From Nocardioides alcanivorans (GTDB taxonomy: Bacteria; Actinomycetota; Actinomycetes; Propionibacteriales; Nocardioidaceae), in the NCBI RefSeq assembly GCF_021555175.1, contig NZ_JAKGRW010000016.1, forward strand, positions 1 to 64,000: a DNA stretch of 64,000 nucleotides, written 5' to 3'. The notes under the pieces are model-generated. The model saw only the letters and a program-made list of their open reading frames with translations. It searched no databases and was not told where the DNA came from. Shown one piece after another: positions 44,634-53,227 of the stretch (positions are counted from its first letter, which is position 1; each line of letters begins with the position of its first letter). Made by a program: the position numbers and the translations under genes.

Positions 44634-47338
44634 GTGACCGAGCACGGCAACGTTGTCAGTGAGCCGCCCAAGCACTGGGAGGGCGATGTCCTCCTCCTGG
44701 ACGGCTCCACCGCCCACATTCGACCGATCCGTCCGGAGGACGCTGATCTGCTGGTCGAGTTCTATGCCGAGGTCTCCGACGAGTCGAAGTACTACCGCTT
44801 CTTCTCGCCGATGCCGAGGCTCTCCGACCGTGACGTTGCCCGGTTCACGCAGGTCGATCACCACGACCGGGTGGCGATGGTGCTGATCCTGGCGGAGAAG
44901 ATGATCGCGGTCGGGCGTTTCGACGTCGTGAAGCCCGGTGAGGCCGAGGTCGCGTTCCTGGTCCAGGACGCCCATCAGGGGCGGGGATCGCTCAGGTCCT
45001 GCTGGAACACCTCGCGCAGGCCGGCCGTGAGCTCGGGGTGGAGAAGTTCGTCGCCGAGGTGCTGCCCGACAACCGTCGCATGATCGACACCTTCAAGGAC
45101 GCCGGCTATCGCGTGGCCGGAGGCTTCCAGGACGGCGTGATGGTGCTGGAGTTCCCGATCAACCCGACGGAGACCGCGATCGGGATCATGGAGAACCGGG
45201 AGCACCGGGCCGAGTCGGCCTCGATCGCCCGCTTCTTCACCGCCAAGTCCATCGCCGTTGTCGGTGCGTCGCGTCGTCAGGACACCATCGGTCAGGCGCT
45301 GGTGCGCCACCTCGTCACCGGCGGGTTCACGGGCGTCGTCTACGCCGTCAACCCGCAGGCGGAGCCGGTCTCAGGGCTTCCTGCCTACAAGTCGGTCGTC
45401 GACATCCCCGGCGAGGTCGACGTGGCCGTCGTGGCGGTGCCGGCCACTGCCGTGCAGGACGTCGTGCTCGACTGCGCCGCCAAGGGCGTGAAGGGTCTCG
45501 TCGTCATCTCGTCCGGATTCGCCGAGACCGGCGACGAGGGGCGACGAAGGCAGCGACGGCTCGTCGGTCTCGCCCGCTCCTACGGACTCCGGCTGATCGG
45601 TCCCAACTGCCTCGGCGTGATCAACACCGACCCTGCCTTCTCCCTCAACGCCTCACTCTCGCCGCTGATGCCTCCGCGTGGTCGTGCGGGCTTCTTCTGC
45701 CAGTCCGGCGCGCTCGGTTCCGCGATCCTGGAGAAGGTCTACAACCGTGGCCTCGGCCTCTCCACCTTCGTCTCCGCCGGCAACCGTGCCGACGTCTCCG
45801 GCAACGATCTCCTCCAGTACTGGGAGGAGGACGACTCCACCGAGGTCGTGTTGCTCTACCTGGAGTCCATCGGCAATCCGCGCAAGTTCTCCCGCATCGC
45901 CCGCAGGGTCTCGCGCCACAAGCCGATCGTCGCCGTACGCTCGGGGCGCACGACCCAAGGCGTGCCGATGGGACACACGGTACGCAGTATCTCGGCTCCC
46001 CAGACGGCGGTCGACTCGATGTTCCGTCAGGCCGGTGTCGTTCAGGTTGACACCTTGGACGAGATGTTCGACGTGGCCCAGCTGCTCGCGCACCAGCCGT
46101 TGCCACGGGGACGGCGTGTCGCCGTGGTGGGCAACTCCGATGCTCTGGGTCTGCTCGCCACCGACGCGGCTGCGGCCGTGGGTCTGGTGGTCAACAACTC
46201 CGTGGCGTTGGGGGCCAACGCCACGGCAGAGGACTTCGAGGACGCGCTCGACCGGGCGATCGACGATCCGGAGGTCGACTCGGTGATCGCGGTCTACTTC
46301 CCACCGTTGAACGTCACCGGCGAGGAGGTCGCCAACGTGCTCGCAGCTGTCGGGGAGCAGTCCGACAAGCCGCTCGTCTCGACGTTCCTCGGTGCCGAAG
46401 GCGTCCCCGAGCTGCTCCGAGTGCCCGACGTCGCAGGTGCGACCGCGGGCCGTGGCTCGGTGCCGTCCTACCCGGCCGTGGAGGCCGCCGTACGGGCGCT
46501 GGCCCACGTCGTGGAGTACGCGGTGTGGCTGCGCACCCCGCCCGACGACGAACGCCCCGACGAGGCTGCCCCAGTGCCGCTCGAGGCGAAGCGGTTGGTC
46601 AACGGGGTGCTCATGGAGACGCCCAAGGGCCGCAGCTTGACGCAGGCCGAGGTGCGGCAACTGCTTGCCTGCTATGACATCGACCTGTGGCAGGCCTTCC
46701 GGGTCGAAGACGTGGAGAGTGCGGTCAAGGTCGGCGACAGGCTGGGCTGGAACGTCGTTCTCAAGGCCACCGCCGATCACCTGCGGCATCGTCCCGACCT
46801 TGCCCACGTCCAGCGCGGGATCGAGAACGAGGAGGACATGCGCTGGGGCTGGGCGAGTCTCTCGGCGCTGATCAGCGAGCCCGAACGGGCGCGCTTCGTC
46901 GTGCAGAAGGTGGCAGCACCCGGCGTTCCGGTCGCGATCACCGCGGTCGAGGACCGGCTCTTCGGACCGGTGATCTCCTTCGGTACGGCGGGCCCGCTCA
47001 CCGAGCTCCTGGGCGACAAGGCCTACCGGGTCCCACCGCTGAGTCTCCACGAGGCGCGCGCGATGACCCGGGAGATCAAGAGTTCTCCCCTGCTCTTCGG
47101 CTACCGGGGCAGCGAGGTCGTCGACGTCGACCGGGTCGAGTCGTTGATCCTCGCCGTCTCCCAGATCAAGAACGACTTCCCGCAACTGCGGTCTCTCGAT
47201 CTCTCGCTCGTGCTTGCCGGGGGCGAGTCCTGCACGGTGCTGACGGCTGATGCCAGGGTGGAACCGGTCGACGACCTGCGTTCGGACTGGTTCGTGCGTC
47301 GGCTCAACCAGCAGGCGGAGGACACCATCCCCGGCTGA
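44634..47338 (+). CDS. GNAT acetyltransferase fused to NDP-forming acyl-CoA synthetase (frameshifted)
   Basis: About 901 residues when restored. The N-terminal GNAT domain (about 25-185) has [26 protein letters not shown] and the acetyl-CoA loop QGRGIAQVL. Next come a CoA-binding Rossmann domain ([16 protein letters not shown]), succinyl-CoA-ligase-like domains and an ATP-grasp domain. This GNAT-first order is one class of Pat-type protein lysine acetyltransferases, which modify acyl-CoA synthetases; the synthetase part is often inactive. The frame breaks at GGGG 44983-44986. GTG start at 44634. Confidence 0.85.
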
Positions 47339-47400
47339 CGGGTTCGGGCGCTGACACCGGTCGGCTCCGGTGCGCCGGAGATGCGTGACAGACTTGAGCC

Positions 47401-47997
47401 ATGCGTACCCGTGGCACCGACGACCCCTCCCGCACGCCCCAGGCCCTTCGGTCTGCGATCGAGCGGACCGGTTACTACCCCGAGGTGGTGAGCGATGGGG
47501 TCGAGGCAGCGTTGGCGGGGGAGCAGTTGCTCTCCTTCTACGTCCACCACGAGCCGACCATCGAGCGTGATGAGGTCCGTCGTCACATCACGGTCGTGGT
47601 GCTCACGCCGAGCCGGTTGATCCTTGCCCACACCGACGAGCACGCCGGTGACGACCTGCTCCCGCAGCCCTACACGTCGACCTCCACCGAGGCCATCGCG
47701 CTGAGCGCGGTTCGCTCGGTCGTGGTGACCCGGATGGTCGCCAACCCGACCTCGGGACCCCAGCCCGCCGCCGAGGCCGTGGTCACCATCGGCTGGGGAG
47801 CGGTGAGCCGCATCGACCTGGAGCCGGCAACCTGCGCCGACCCCCACTGCGAAGCCGACCACGGCTACACGGGGGTGTTGGCCAGCGACGACTTCACCCT
47901 CCGGGTCTCCGCGGCGGCCGAGGGGCATGACGCCGTCACCTCACTCCTCGAGTTCGCTCGCGTCCTCTCGTCGGTCACGCAGGGCTCGCACGGATGA
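47401..47997 (+). CDS. DUF5998 family protein
   Basis: Soluble protein of 198 residues, DUF5998 family, of unknown function and largely actinobacterial. It has ALRSAIERTGYYPEVV, HHEPTIERDEVRRHITVVVLTPSRLI and a CADPHCEADHGYTG segment with Cys/His residues. The stop overlaps the next start (ATGA), so it is co-translated with the phosphatase-like gene. Confidence 0.82.
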   Translation: MRTRGTDDPSRTPQALRSAIERTGYYPEVVSDGVEAALAGEQLLSFYVHHEPTIERDEVRRHITVVVLTPSRLILAHTDEHAGDDLLPQPYTSTSTEAIALSAVRSVVVTRMVANPTSGPQPAAEAVVTIGWGAVSRIDLEPATCADPHCEADHGYTGVLASDDFTLRVSAAAEGHDAVTSLLEFARVLSSVTQGSHG

Positions 47998-49106
47998 CCG
48001 AGCCGCTGCTGCGGCCGGCCTACGGTGAGCGCTCGCTGAGTGACGTCGTACCGGGTGTGGCAGTGGCTCTGGGTGCCGCACCCCGCGGTGACAGTGGGCT
48101 CACGTTGCCGGAGGCTCCCGGTTATGTGATCTTCCTGATCGACGGCATGGGGGAGACGCTGCTGCGCAGGCACGCGACGCTGGCGCCCTTCCTCTCGTCC
48201 CTCGTCGATTCGCCCGGTACGGCGGGAGTCCCGTCGACGACGGCCACCTCCTTGACGTCGTTGGGCACCGGACTGACTCCGGGCCAGCACGGTCTCGTGG
48301 GCTACACGGCCCGGATCCCCGGCAGCAACAGGCTCATCAACCACTTGGCGTGGGACGCCGGCGTCGACCCGTTGGCCTGGCAACCGCACGAGCCGGCCTT
48401 CGAGCGACTCGCAGCGACCGACGTTCACGTCACGGTGGTCAATCGTCGGGAGTTCGAGGGCTCCGGACTCACGGTTGCCGGTCAGCGCGGTGCTTCCTTC
48501 GTGGGGGCCAACAAGGTCGGCGAGCGGATCGCGGGTGTGTTGGAGGCCGCGGGTCGTGCCCGGTCGCTCACCTACGTCTACGACGGCGACCTCGACTGGA
48601 CTGGTCACCGGCACGGGGTGGACTCCCCGCAGTGGCGCGAACAGCTGACGGCAGTCGATCGGATCGCCGAGCAGATGCGTGCGGCGCTACCCGCGTCGGT
48701 TCGGATGCTCGTCGTTGCCGATCACGGAATGGTTGACTCCCCGGCCGCGCGCCGGATCGAACTCGACGATGAACCAGCTCTGCGTGACGGTCTGGAGCTT
48801 GTCGGGGGTGAAGCGCGGTTCCGTCATCTCTACTGCCGAGCGGGCGCCGACGTCGACGTCGTGGCCACCTGGCGCGAACGGCTGGGAGACCGAGCCACGG
48901 TGCTGCTGCGTGACGAGGTCGTCGGGCTGGGCTGGTTCGGGCCCACCGAGGAGCGGGTGTTGCCGCGCCTCGGCGACGTGATGGTCGCCTGTCACGGCGA
49001 CACTGCCATCCTGGCCACCCGTGACTTCCCGTTCGAGCACAAGCTCGTCGGACTGCACGGCTCGCTCACCGAGGACGAGATGCGGATCCCGATCCTCATC
49101 GCCTGA
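47994..49106 (+). CDS. Alkaline-phosphatase-superfamily phosphodiesterase/pyrophosphatase
   Basis: Metal-dependent hydrolase of 370 residues related to nucleotide pyrophosphatases. Visible metal and nucleophile segments: VIFLIDGMGETLL, VPSTTATSLTSLGTGLTPGQHGLVGY with the Thr nucleophile, and VVADHGMVDSP. No signal peptide, so probably cytoplasmic. The substrate is unknown. A block of extragenic repeats begins right after its stop. Confidence 0.85.
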   Translation: MTEPLLRPAYGERSLSDVVPGVAVALGAAPRGDSGLTLPEAPGYVIFLIDGMGETLLRRHATLAPFLSSLVDSPGTAGVPSTTATSLTSLGTGLTPGQHGLVGYTARIPGSNRLINHLAWDAGVDPLAWQPHEPAFERLAATDVHVTVVNRREFEGSGLTVAGQRGASFVGANKVGERIAGVLEAAGRARSLTYVYDGDLDWTGHRHGVDSPQWREQLTAVDRIAEQMRAALPASVRMLVVADHGMVDSPAARRIELDDEPALRDGLELVGGEARFRHLYCRAGADVDVVATWRERLGDRATVLLRDEVVGLGWFGPTEERVLPRLGDVMVACHGDTAILATRDFPFEHKLVGLHGSLTEDEMRIPILIA

Positions 49107-49747
49107 CGCAACCCATCCCTCGTTGGTCGAGACCCCCGCCGCAACCCCGCTGGTCGAGCCTGTACCCGTTGGTCGAGCTTGTCGAGACCTTGCTCGTGGG
49201 TGTCGAGACCCTGCCCCGGGCCGTGCCGTCCGGGGCAACCTCCTCGCTGGGGCGGCGCGTCGTGCGCACGGTTCTTCGTGTTGGTTGCGTTGGGTGGGCG
49301 CCCGCCGCGGCCAAGCCCCTTGACGCTCCGTCGGCAACCCCGGACGTCCCACCCCGCCCCCATGCTCGTTGGTCGAACCTGTACCCCGTTGGTCGAGCCC
49401 GTGCCCCGTTGGTCGAGCCTGTCGAGACCATCGTCAGTGCCGAGCGCCCTGTACGCCGCTGGCCGAGCTGTACGTCGTCGGTCGAGCCCGTGCGTCGTCG
49501 GTCGAGCTTGTCGAGACCAGCTCTGACCCCGCGGGGCAAGGTCTCGACAGGCTCGACCATCGAGATCCTGTTCGCGAGCCCATGGCATCCCCGCCGGTCG
49601 AGCTCGCCGAGACCACTGCTGGACCCCTGTTGGTCGAGCCCATACGCCGTTGGTCGAGCTTGTCGAGACCCGCACCCCCGCTGGTCGAGCCCGTACGCCG
49701 GTGGTCGAGCTTGTCGAGACCTCTCCCAGGCTGGTGGCGTGCCTGTG
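49107..49747. repeat. Left cluster of 19-bp repeats (7 copies)
   Basis: No gene is supported in this 641-base stretch. It holds seven copies of GGTCGAGCTTGTCGAGACC or close variants, starting at 49171, 49411, 49500, 49540 (inverted), 49596, 49652 and 49703. Five copies are preceded by a half copy (GGTCGAGCC) and a spacer like CGTACGCCGT, giving a composite unit of 39-40 bases. Short open frames across it translate the repeat in different frames and are not genes. Confidence 0.9.
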
Positions 49748-49776
49748 CCCCGGGAGAGTGTGTGTTCTCCCCGGGG
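49748..49776. terminator. Imperfect hairpin downstream of the HNH gene
   Basis: CCCCGGGAGA (49748-49757) pairs with TCTCCCCGGGG (49766-49776) with one bulged C, about 50 bases past the 3' end of the HNH coding region on the minus strand. It may have ended that transcript. No T tract. Confidence 0.4.
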
Positions 49777-49824
49777 TGGGCGGGTGGTGCTTGTTTGGCA
49801 GGCGCTGCTTCTGGTGGGTGGTGC

Positions 49825-50189
49825 TCAGCCGGGCTGGCTGGTGTCGTGGGTGCCTTGGGGTGTGACCAGCCAGGTCCTGCCGTGCTGGCTGGTCCAGATA
49901 TAGGTCCCGTCCCTGGCCCGTCGGTAGCGCCACCTACCGTGGGTTTTCATCAGGTGATGACGCCGACACAACGGCGCCAGATTCTCCGGCCGGGTTTGCC
50001 CAGAAGGGCCACCCTCACCAAGTGGTTGGTAGGGGTCGATGTGGTCGAGGTCGGCGTCCCAGCTGGAACGTTCACAGTTCGGATACACACAGTGCGGGTC
50101 ACGCAACCGGACCAGGGTGTCCATCCATTCGGGCGGATCATGACGATCCACCGCATCGGTCCTGTTCAAATCCACCACCGGGGTCACCG
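49825..50189 (-). pseudogene. DUF222/HNH endonuclease, 3' part (C-terminal HNH domain)
   Basis: The 3' part of a gene cut by the IS3-family element. It encodes the McrA-like HNH nuclease module: CVYPNC zinc pair, LDHIDPYQP, ENLAPLCRRHH and KTHGRWRYRR. The reading runs from the CCG duplication to the TGA at 49825-49827. Joined to the part at 51508-52786 it restores one frame of 547 residues. Alone it has no start signal of its own and is probably silent. Confidence 0.88.
50187..50189. repeat. 3-bp target-site duplication, left
   Basis: CCG directly before the left inverted repeat, matching CCG at 51505-51507 after the right inverted repeat. A 3-bp duplication is typical of IS3-family insertions. 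Confidence 0.85.
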
Positions 50190-50236
50190 TGAATCGCACT
50201 GGGTTTCGTTCCGCTTGATCAGTCAGGATGGGAACG

Positions 50237-50548
50237 ATGGCCAGGTATACGAACGAGATGCGTGAGCGGGCAGTGCGGATGGTCGCTGAGGTCCGCCCGG
50301 AGCACCCGCACGAGACGGCAGCGTTGCGGCACGTCGCGGGGTTGCTGGGGATGAACGTCGAGACCCTGCGGCTGTGGGTCCACCGTGCTGAGGTCGACGC
50401 CGGGAAGCGGCCCGGGACCACGACGGATGAGGCGGAGGAGATCAAGCGCCTCAAGCGTGAGGTAGCCGAGCTCCGCAGGGCGAACGAGATCTTGAAGTCC
50501 GCCTCAGTGTTTTTCGCCAAGGAACTCGACCGCCCCACGACGAGATGA
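50237..50548 (+). CDS. IS3-family transposase OrfA
   Basis: Protein of 103 residues (106 if the ATG at 50228 is used). HTH of the IS3 OrfA type (MRERAVRMVAEVRPEH to VETLRLWVHRAE) followed by a leucine-zipper region (EIKRLKREVAELRRANEIL). Its stop overlaps the orfB ATG. orfB is in the -1 frame, so a fused product by -1 frameshifting near the TTTTT run (50510-50514) is possible; the slip site is not canonical. Confidence 0.9.
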   Translation: MARYTNEMRERAVRMVAEVRPEHPHETAALRHVAGLLGMNVETLRLWVHRAEVDAGKRPGTTTDEAEEIKRLKREVAELRRANEILKSASVFFAKELDRPTTR

Positions 50549-51482
50549 TCCGCTACATCGACGAGCACAAGGATCAGTTCGGGGTCGAGGCCATCTGCCG
50601 GGTGCTGCGTCCGGCAGTTCGTGGGTTCATCACCTCCCGTGGCTACCGGGCCGCGAAGACCAGAGCCCCGTCGGCGCGGTCGTTGAAGGACGAGTTGCTG
50701 GTGCCGGAGATCGCCCGGTTGCACGTCGAGAACTACGGCGTCTACGGGGTCCGGAAGATGCACGCCCTGATGCGACGCCAGGGCTGGGAGATCGGTCGCG
50801 ATCAGACCGCTCGGCTGATGAAACTCGCCGACGTTCGTGGGGTGAAGCGGTCGAAGAAGGTGTTCACCACGAAGCCGGATCCGGCGGCGGTGAAGCCGGC
50901 CGACTTGGTCCAACGGCGCTTCCACGCGCCCGCGCCGCGGCGGCTATGGGTTGCCGACATCACCTACGTCGCGACCTGGTCGGGGTTCGCCTACGTGGCG
51001 TTCGTGACCGACGTCTACTCACGCCGGATCGTCGGGTGGAACGTCGCCGCGACGTTGAAGGCCGACATCCTCCCTTGCAGGCGCTCGACATGGCCGCGTG
51101 GGACGCAAAGCGCGAGGGCGCGGTCGATCTGACCGGGCTGGTCCATCACGCCGACCACGGCTCGAACTACCTCTCGATCGTCTACACCGACCGAATCGGC
51201 GAACTCGGCGCGAAGCCCTCCACGGGCACCGTCGGCGACTCCTTCGATAACGCGCTGGCCGAGGCCGTCAACGGGCTCTACAAGACCGAACTCATCAGAC
51301 GGCGCGGGCCGTGGCGCACGATCGAGCAGGTCGAGCTCGCGACGCTGGAGTACGTGTGGTGGTGGAACAACCAACGCCTTCACGGGGAGCTCGACATGCG
51401 CACCCCGCTCGAGGTCGAGGCCGCGTACTACGCTGCCCAAGAATCATCCCGGCCAGCACTCGCTGTCCAAGGGAACGCATAG
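50545..51482 (+). CDS. IS3-family transposase OrfB (frameshifted)
   Basis: DDE integrase-type catalytic protein of about 312 residues. N-terminal HTH_21-like part (YIDEHKDQFGVEAICRVL, YGVYGVRKMHALM), first Asp in LWVADITYVAT, second in GLVHHADHGSNY, and the Glu region DSFDNALAEAVNGLYKTE. The frame breaks at 51070-51075 (CCC run), again as one missing base. If real, the element would not move by itself. The stop lies at the edge of the right inverted repeat. Confidence 0.88.
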
Positions 51483-51504
51483 GAACGAAACCCAGTGCGA
51501 TTCA

Positions 51505-51507
51505 CCG
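51505..51507. repeat. 3-bp target-site duplication, right
   Basis: CCG immediately after the right inverted repeat, identical to 50187-50189. Confidence 0.85.
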
Positions 51508-52786
51508 ACGCAAGCGAACCGTGACGGGCCAACCAGTCCCGTAATTGGCTGATCAGGACCTGCCCCAACCAGTCGGTGGACGTGATCCCGTCGCCGTCCA
51601 ACCCCAACTCGTGGGGGTCGAGGCCCAACGCGAACAGGTCCGCGAGGTTGACGTGGGCCATCACCCGCAACCCACGACGGCGTCCGAACGGGCCCGGTGT
51701 CGTCACCAACCGACCCGGCTTCACCCCGACCACCGGCTCGCCCACCACCGGGTTGCCCAGCACCGGGTTGCCCAGCACCGGCTCGTCGCCCAGCACCGGC
51801 TCGCCACCCGCCGCCGCAACGGCGGACGGGACGCCGGACGAGGTGCCGGTGCTGTTGGTCGGGGCGGGAGCGTCGACCAGGCCTACGGCCGCGCCGTCCC
51901 TGCAGCCGCCGATACCGGCATCGGTACCGATACCGGTGCCGTCGGTGCTGTCGGTGCTGCTGGTGCTGGTGTAGTCGAGTGTGGGCTGGTCGGTGTCGTC
52001 GGTGAGCCGCCCGATCGCTTTCGCACGGCGTTGGTCCACTGTGTCGGTGTCGCCCAGGCGCCGCATCGTCTCGGCCTCGGCAGACAACAAGTCCATGAAC
52101 CTGGTGAGGTCCAACGAGTCACCAACGGCTTGCAACTCCGAGGTGCCAGCAACACCGCCGGCACCTTCTTCGTGTCCGGCGTGGGGGTGGTGCAGCCACA
52201 CACCCCAATCCGCCTTCCCCTTCGCCGCGCTGGGGTCTTTGACCAGCTCGGGGTGGAATTTGGCGATCGCCATCGCCAACCACTTCTCAATCGTCGGCCA
52301 CCCCGACAGGCCGGTGGCAGCAAGCTGCTCGTCGAACCACCGTGCAGCGGCGTACGACAGTTTGCGGGTGAGGAGTGCGACACGGCGGGCGTTCCACCCC
52401 GGCACCTCCAAGGCCTCGACCTTCGCCCACAACTGCGGCAACCGGTGCACCAGGTCCAGGGCGTCGGCGATCAGGGAGAACCCAGCAGCACGCGACATCC
52501 CACCTGATGCGGCGAGTTCCTCGACCGCGAACAACGCGACATCAGGAGTGCCGTCACCCGAGATCGCCTGTTCACAGTCGGTGGGGAACAGGGTCTCGTC
52601 ACCCACCACTGCCTTCGGCTTGTCAGGTGTGGGTGGGTGCATGATCGCCCACCGGTAAGCCAACCGCAGCTTGCTGCGGACCATCTTGAGTTCGACGACG
52701 CGGTTCTCAGCCATGAAGCCGAGCAGGGTCCCGCCATCGAGGTCAGAGACCTCGTACGGCTGGTGACGGGCGTCGATTTCGATCAT
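51508..52786 (-). pseudogene. DUF222/HNH endonuclease, 5' part (DUF222 domain)
   Basis: The 5' part of the interrupted gene, starting at ATG 52786. It carries the DUF222 domain of the 13E12 repeat family (ENRVVELKMVRSKLRLAYRWA, AGFSLIADALDLVHRLPQLW, TRFMDLLSAEAETM) and a low-complexity linker with EPVLGN-like repeats. In actinobacteria these proteins occur in many copies and end in an HNH nuclease domain, here separated by the IS. The cut lies after ARHGSLASV; the intact sequence continues TPVVDLNRTDAV at 50189. Confidence 0.9.
51731..51808. repeat. 15-bp tandem repeat inside the HNH gene linker
   Basis: Five units starting CACCGG, spaced 15 or 18 bases (from 51731, 51746, 51761, 51776 and 51794), encode the protein repeat EPVLGN/NPVLGN on the minus strand. 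The number of units could vary by slippage without breaking the frame. Confidence 0.8.
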
Positions 52787-53227
52787 GGAACCAGTCCAAC
52801 ATTTGACTCCGACACAACCCGACGATCACGAACTCAACCTGTGGACAACCACCAGCCGGGCTGCCGGAACGAGGTCTCGACAAGCTCGACCAACGGGGTG
52901 GGCGGGCGGTGGGGTGTCGACAAGCTCGACCAACGGCGGCTGGGTCTCGGCAAGCTCGACCAACGGCGGCTGGGTCTCGGCAAGCTCGACCAACGAACCG
53001 GTCTCGACAGGCTCGACCTCCGGGGGTGGGCGGCGGGGTGGTCTCGACAGGCTCGACCAACGGCGTGGGGTGGGCGGAGTGGTCTCGACAGGCTCGACCT
53101 CCGAGGGGTGGGCGGAGCGGTCTCGACAGGCTCGACCTCCGAGGGGTGGGCGGAGCGGTCTCGACAAGCTTGACCACCGGGGTGGGGCTGCTCAGGACCG
53201 GAGGTCGGGGCTGAGCAGCCCCGGGGG
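52787..53227. repeat. Right cluster of 19-bp repeats (9 copies)
   Basis: No gene is supported here. Nine copies of GGTCTCGACAAGCTCGACC or variants start at 52873, 52913, 52943, 52973, 53000, 53040, 53081, 53119 and 53157, all in one orientation, opposite to six of the seven copies at 49107-49747. They are spaced 27-41 bases, with two local tandem duplications (30-base unit near 52934-52994, 38-base unit near 53098-53160). The first 86 bases hold the HNH gene promoter region. Confidence 0.9.

Larger units (their letters stand above)
50190..51504 (+). mobile_element. IS3-family insertion sequence, 1315 bp
   Basis: Complete element with 23-bp perfect terminal inverted repeats (50190-50212 and 51482-51504), beginning TGAATCGCAC. 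It is flanked by the 3-bp duplication CCG and holds orfA and orfB in the usual overlapping arrangement. It lies inside the DUF222/HNH gene, transcribed opposite to it. Removing the element and one CCG restores an open frame through the host gene, so the insertion is recent enough that the target has not decayed. Confidence 0.95.

Noticed and set aside
49169-50265. Open frames across the left repeat cluster
   Set aside because: Same reason: repeat translated (VEPV, LVET patterns), running into HNH and IS sequence in other frames.
50190-51504. Prophage or integrative element
   Set aside because: No integrase, attachment site in a tRNA gene, phage structural gene or transfer gene; a simple IS explains the segment.
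49107-53227. CRISPR array
   Set aside because: Repeats are spaced irregularly (27-240 bases), spacers are similar to each other or are repeat fragments, copies occur on both strands, and there are no cas genes.
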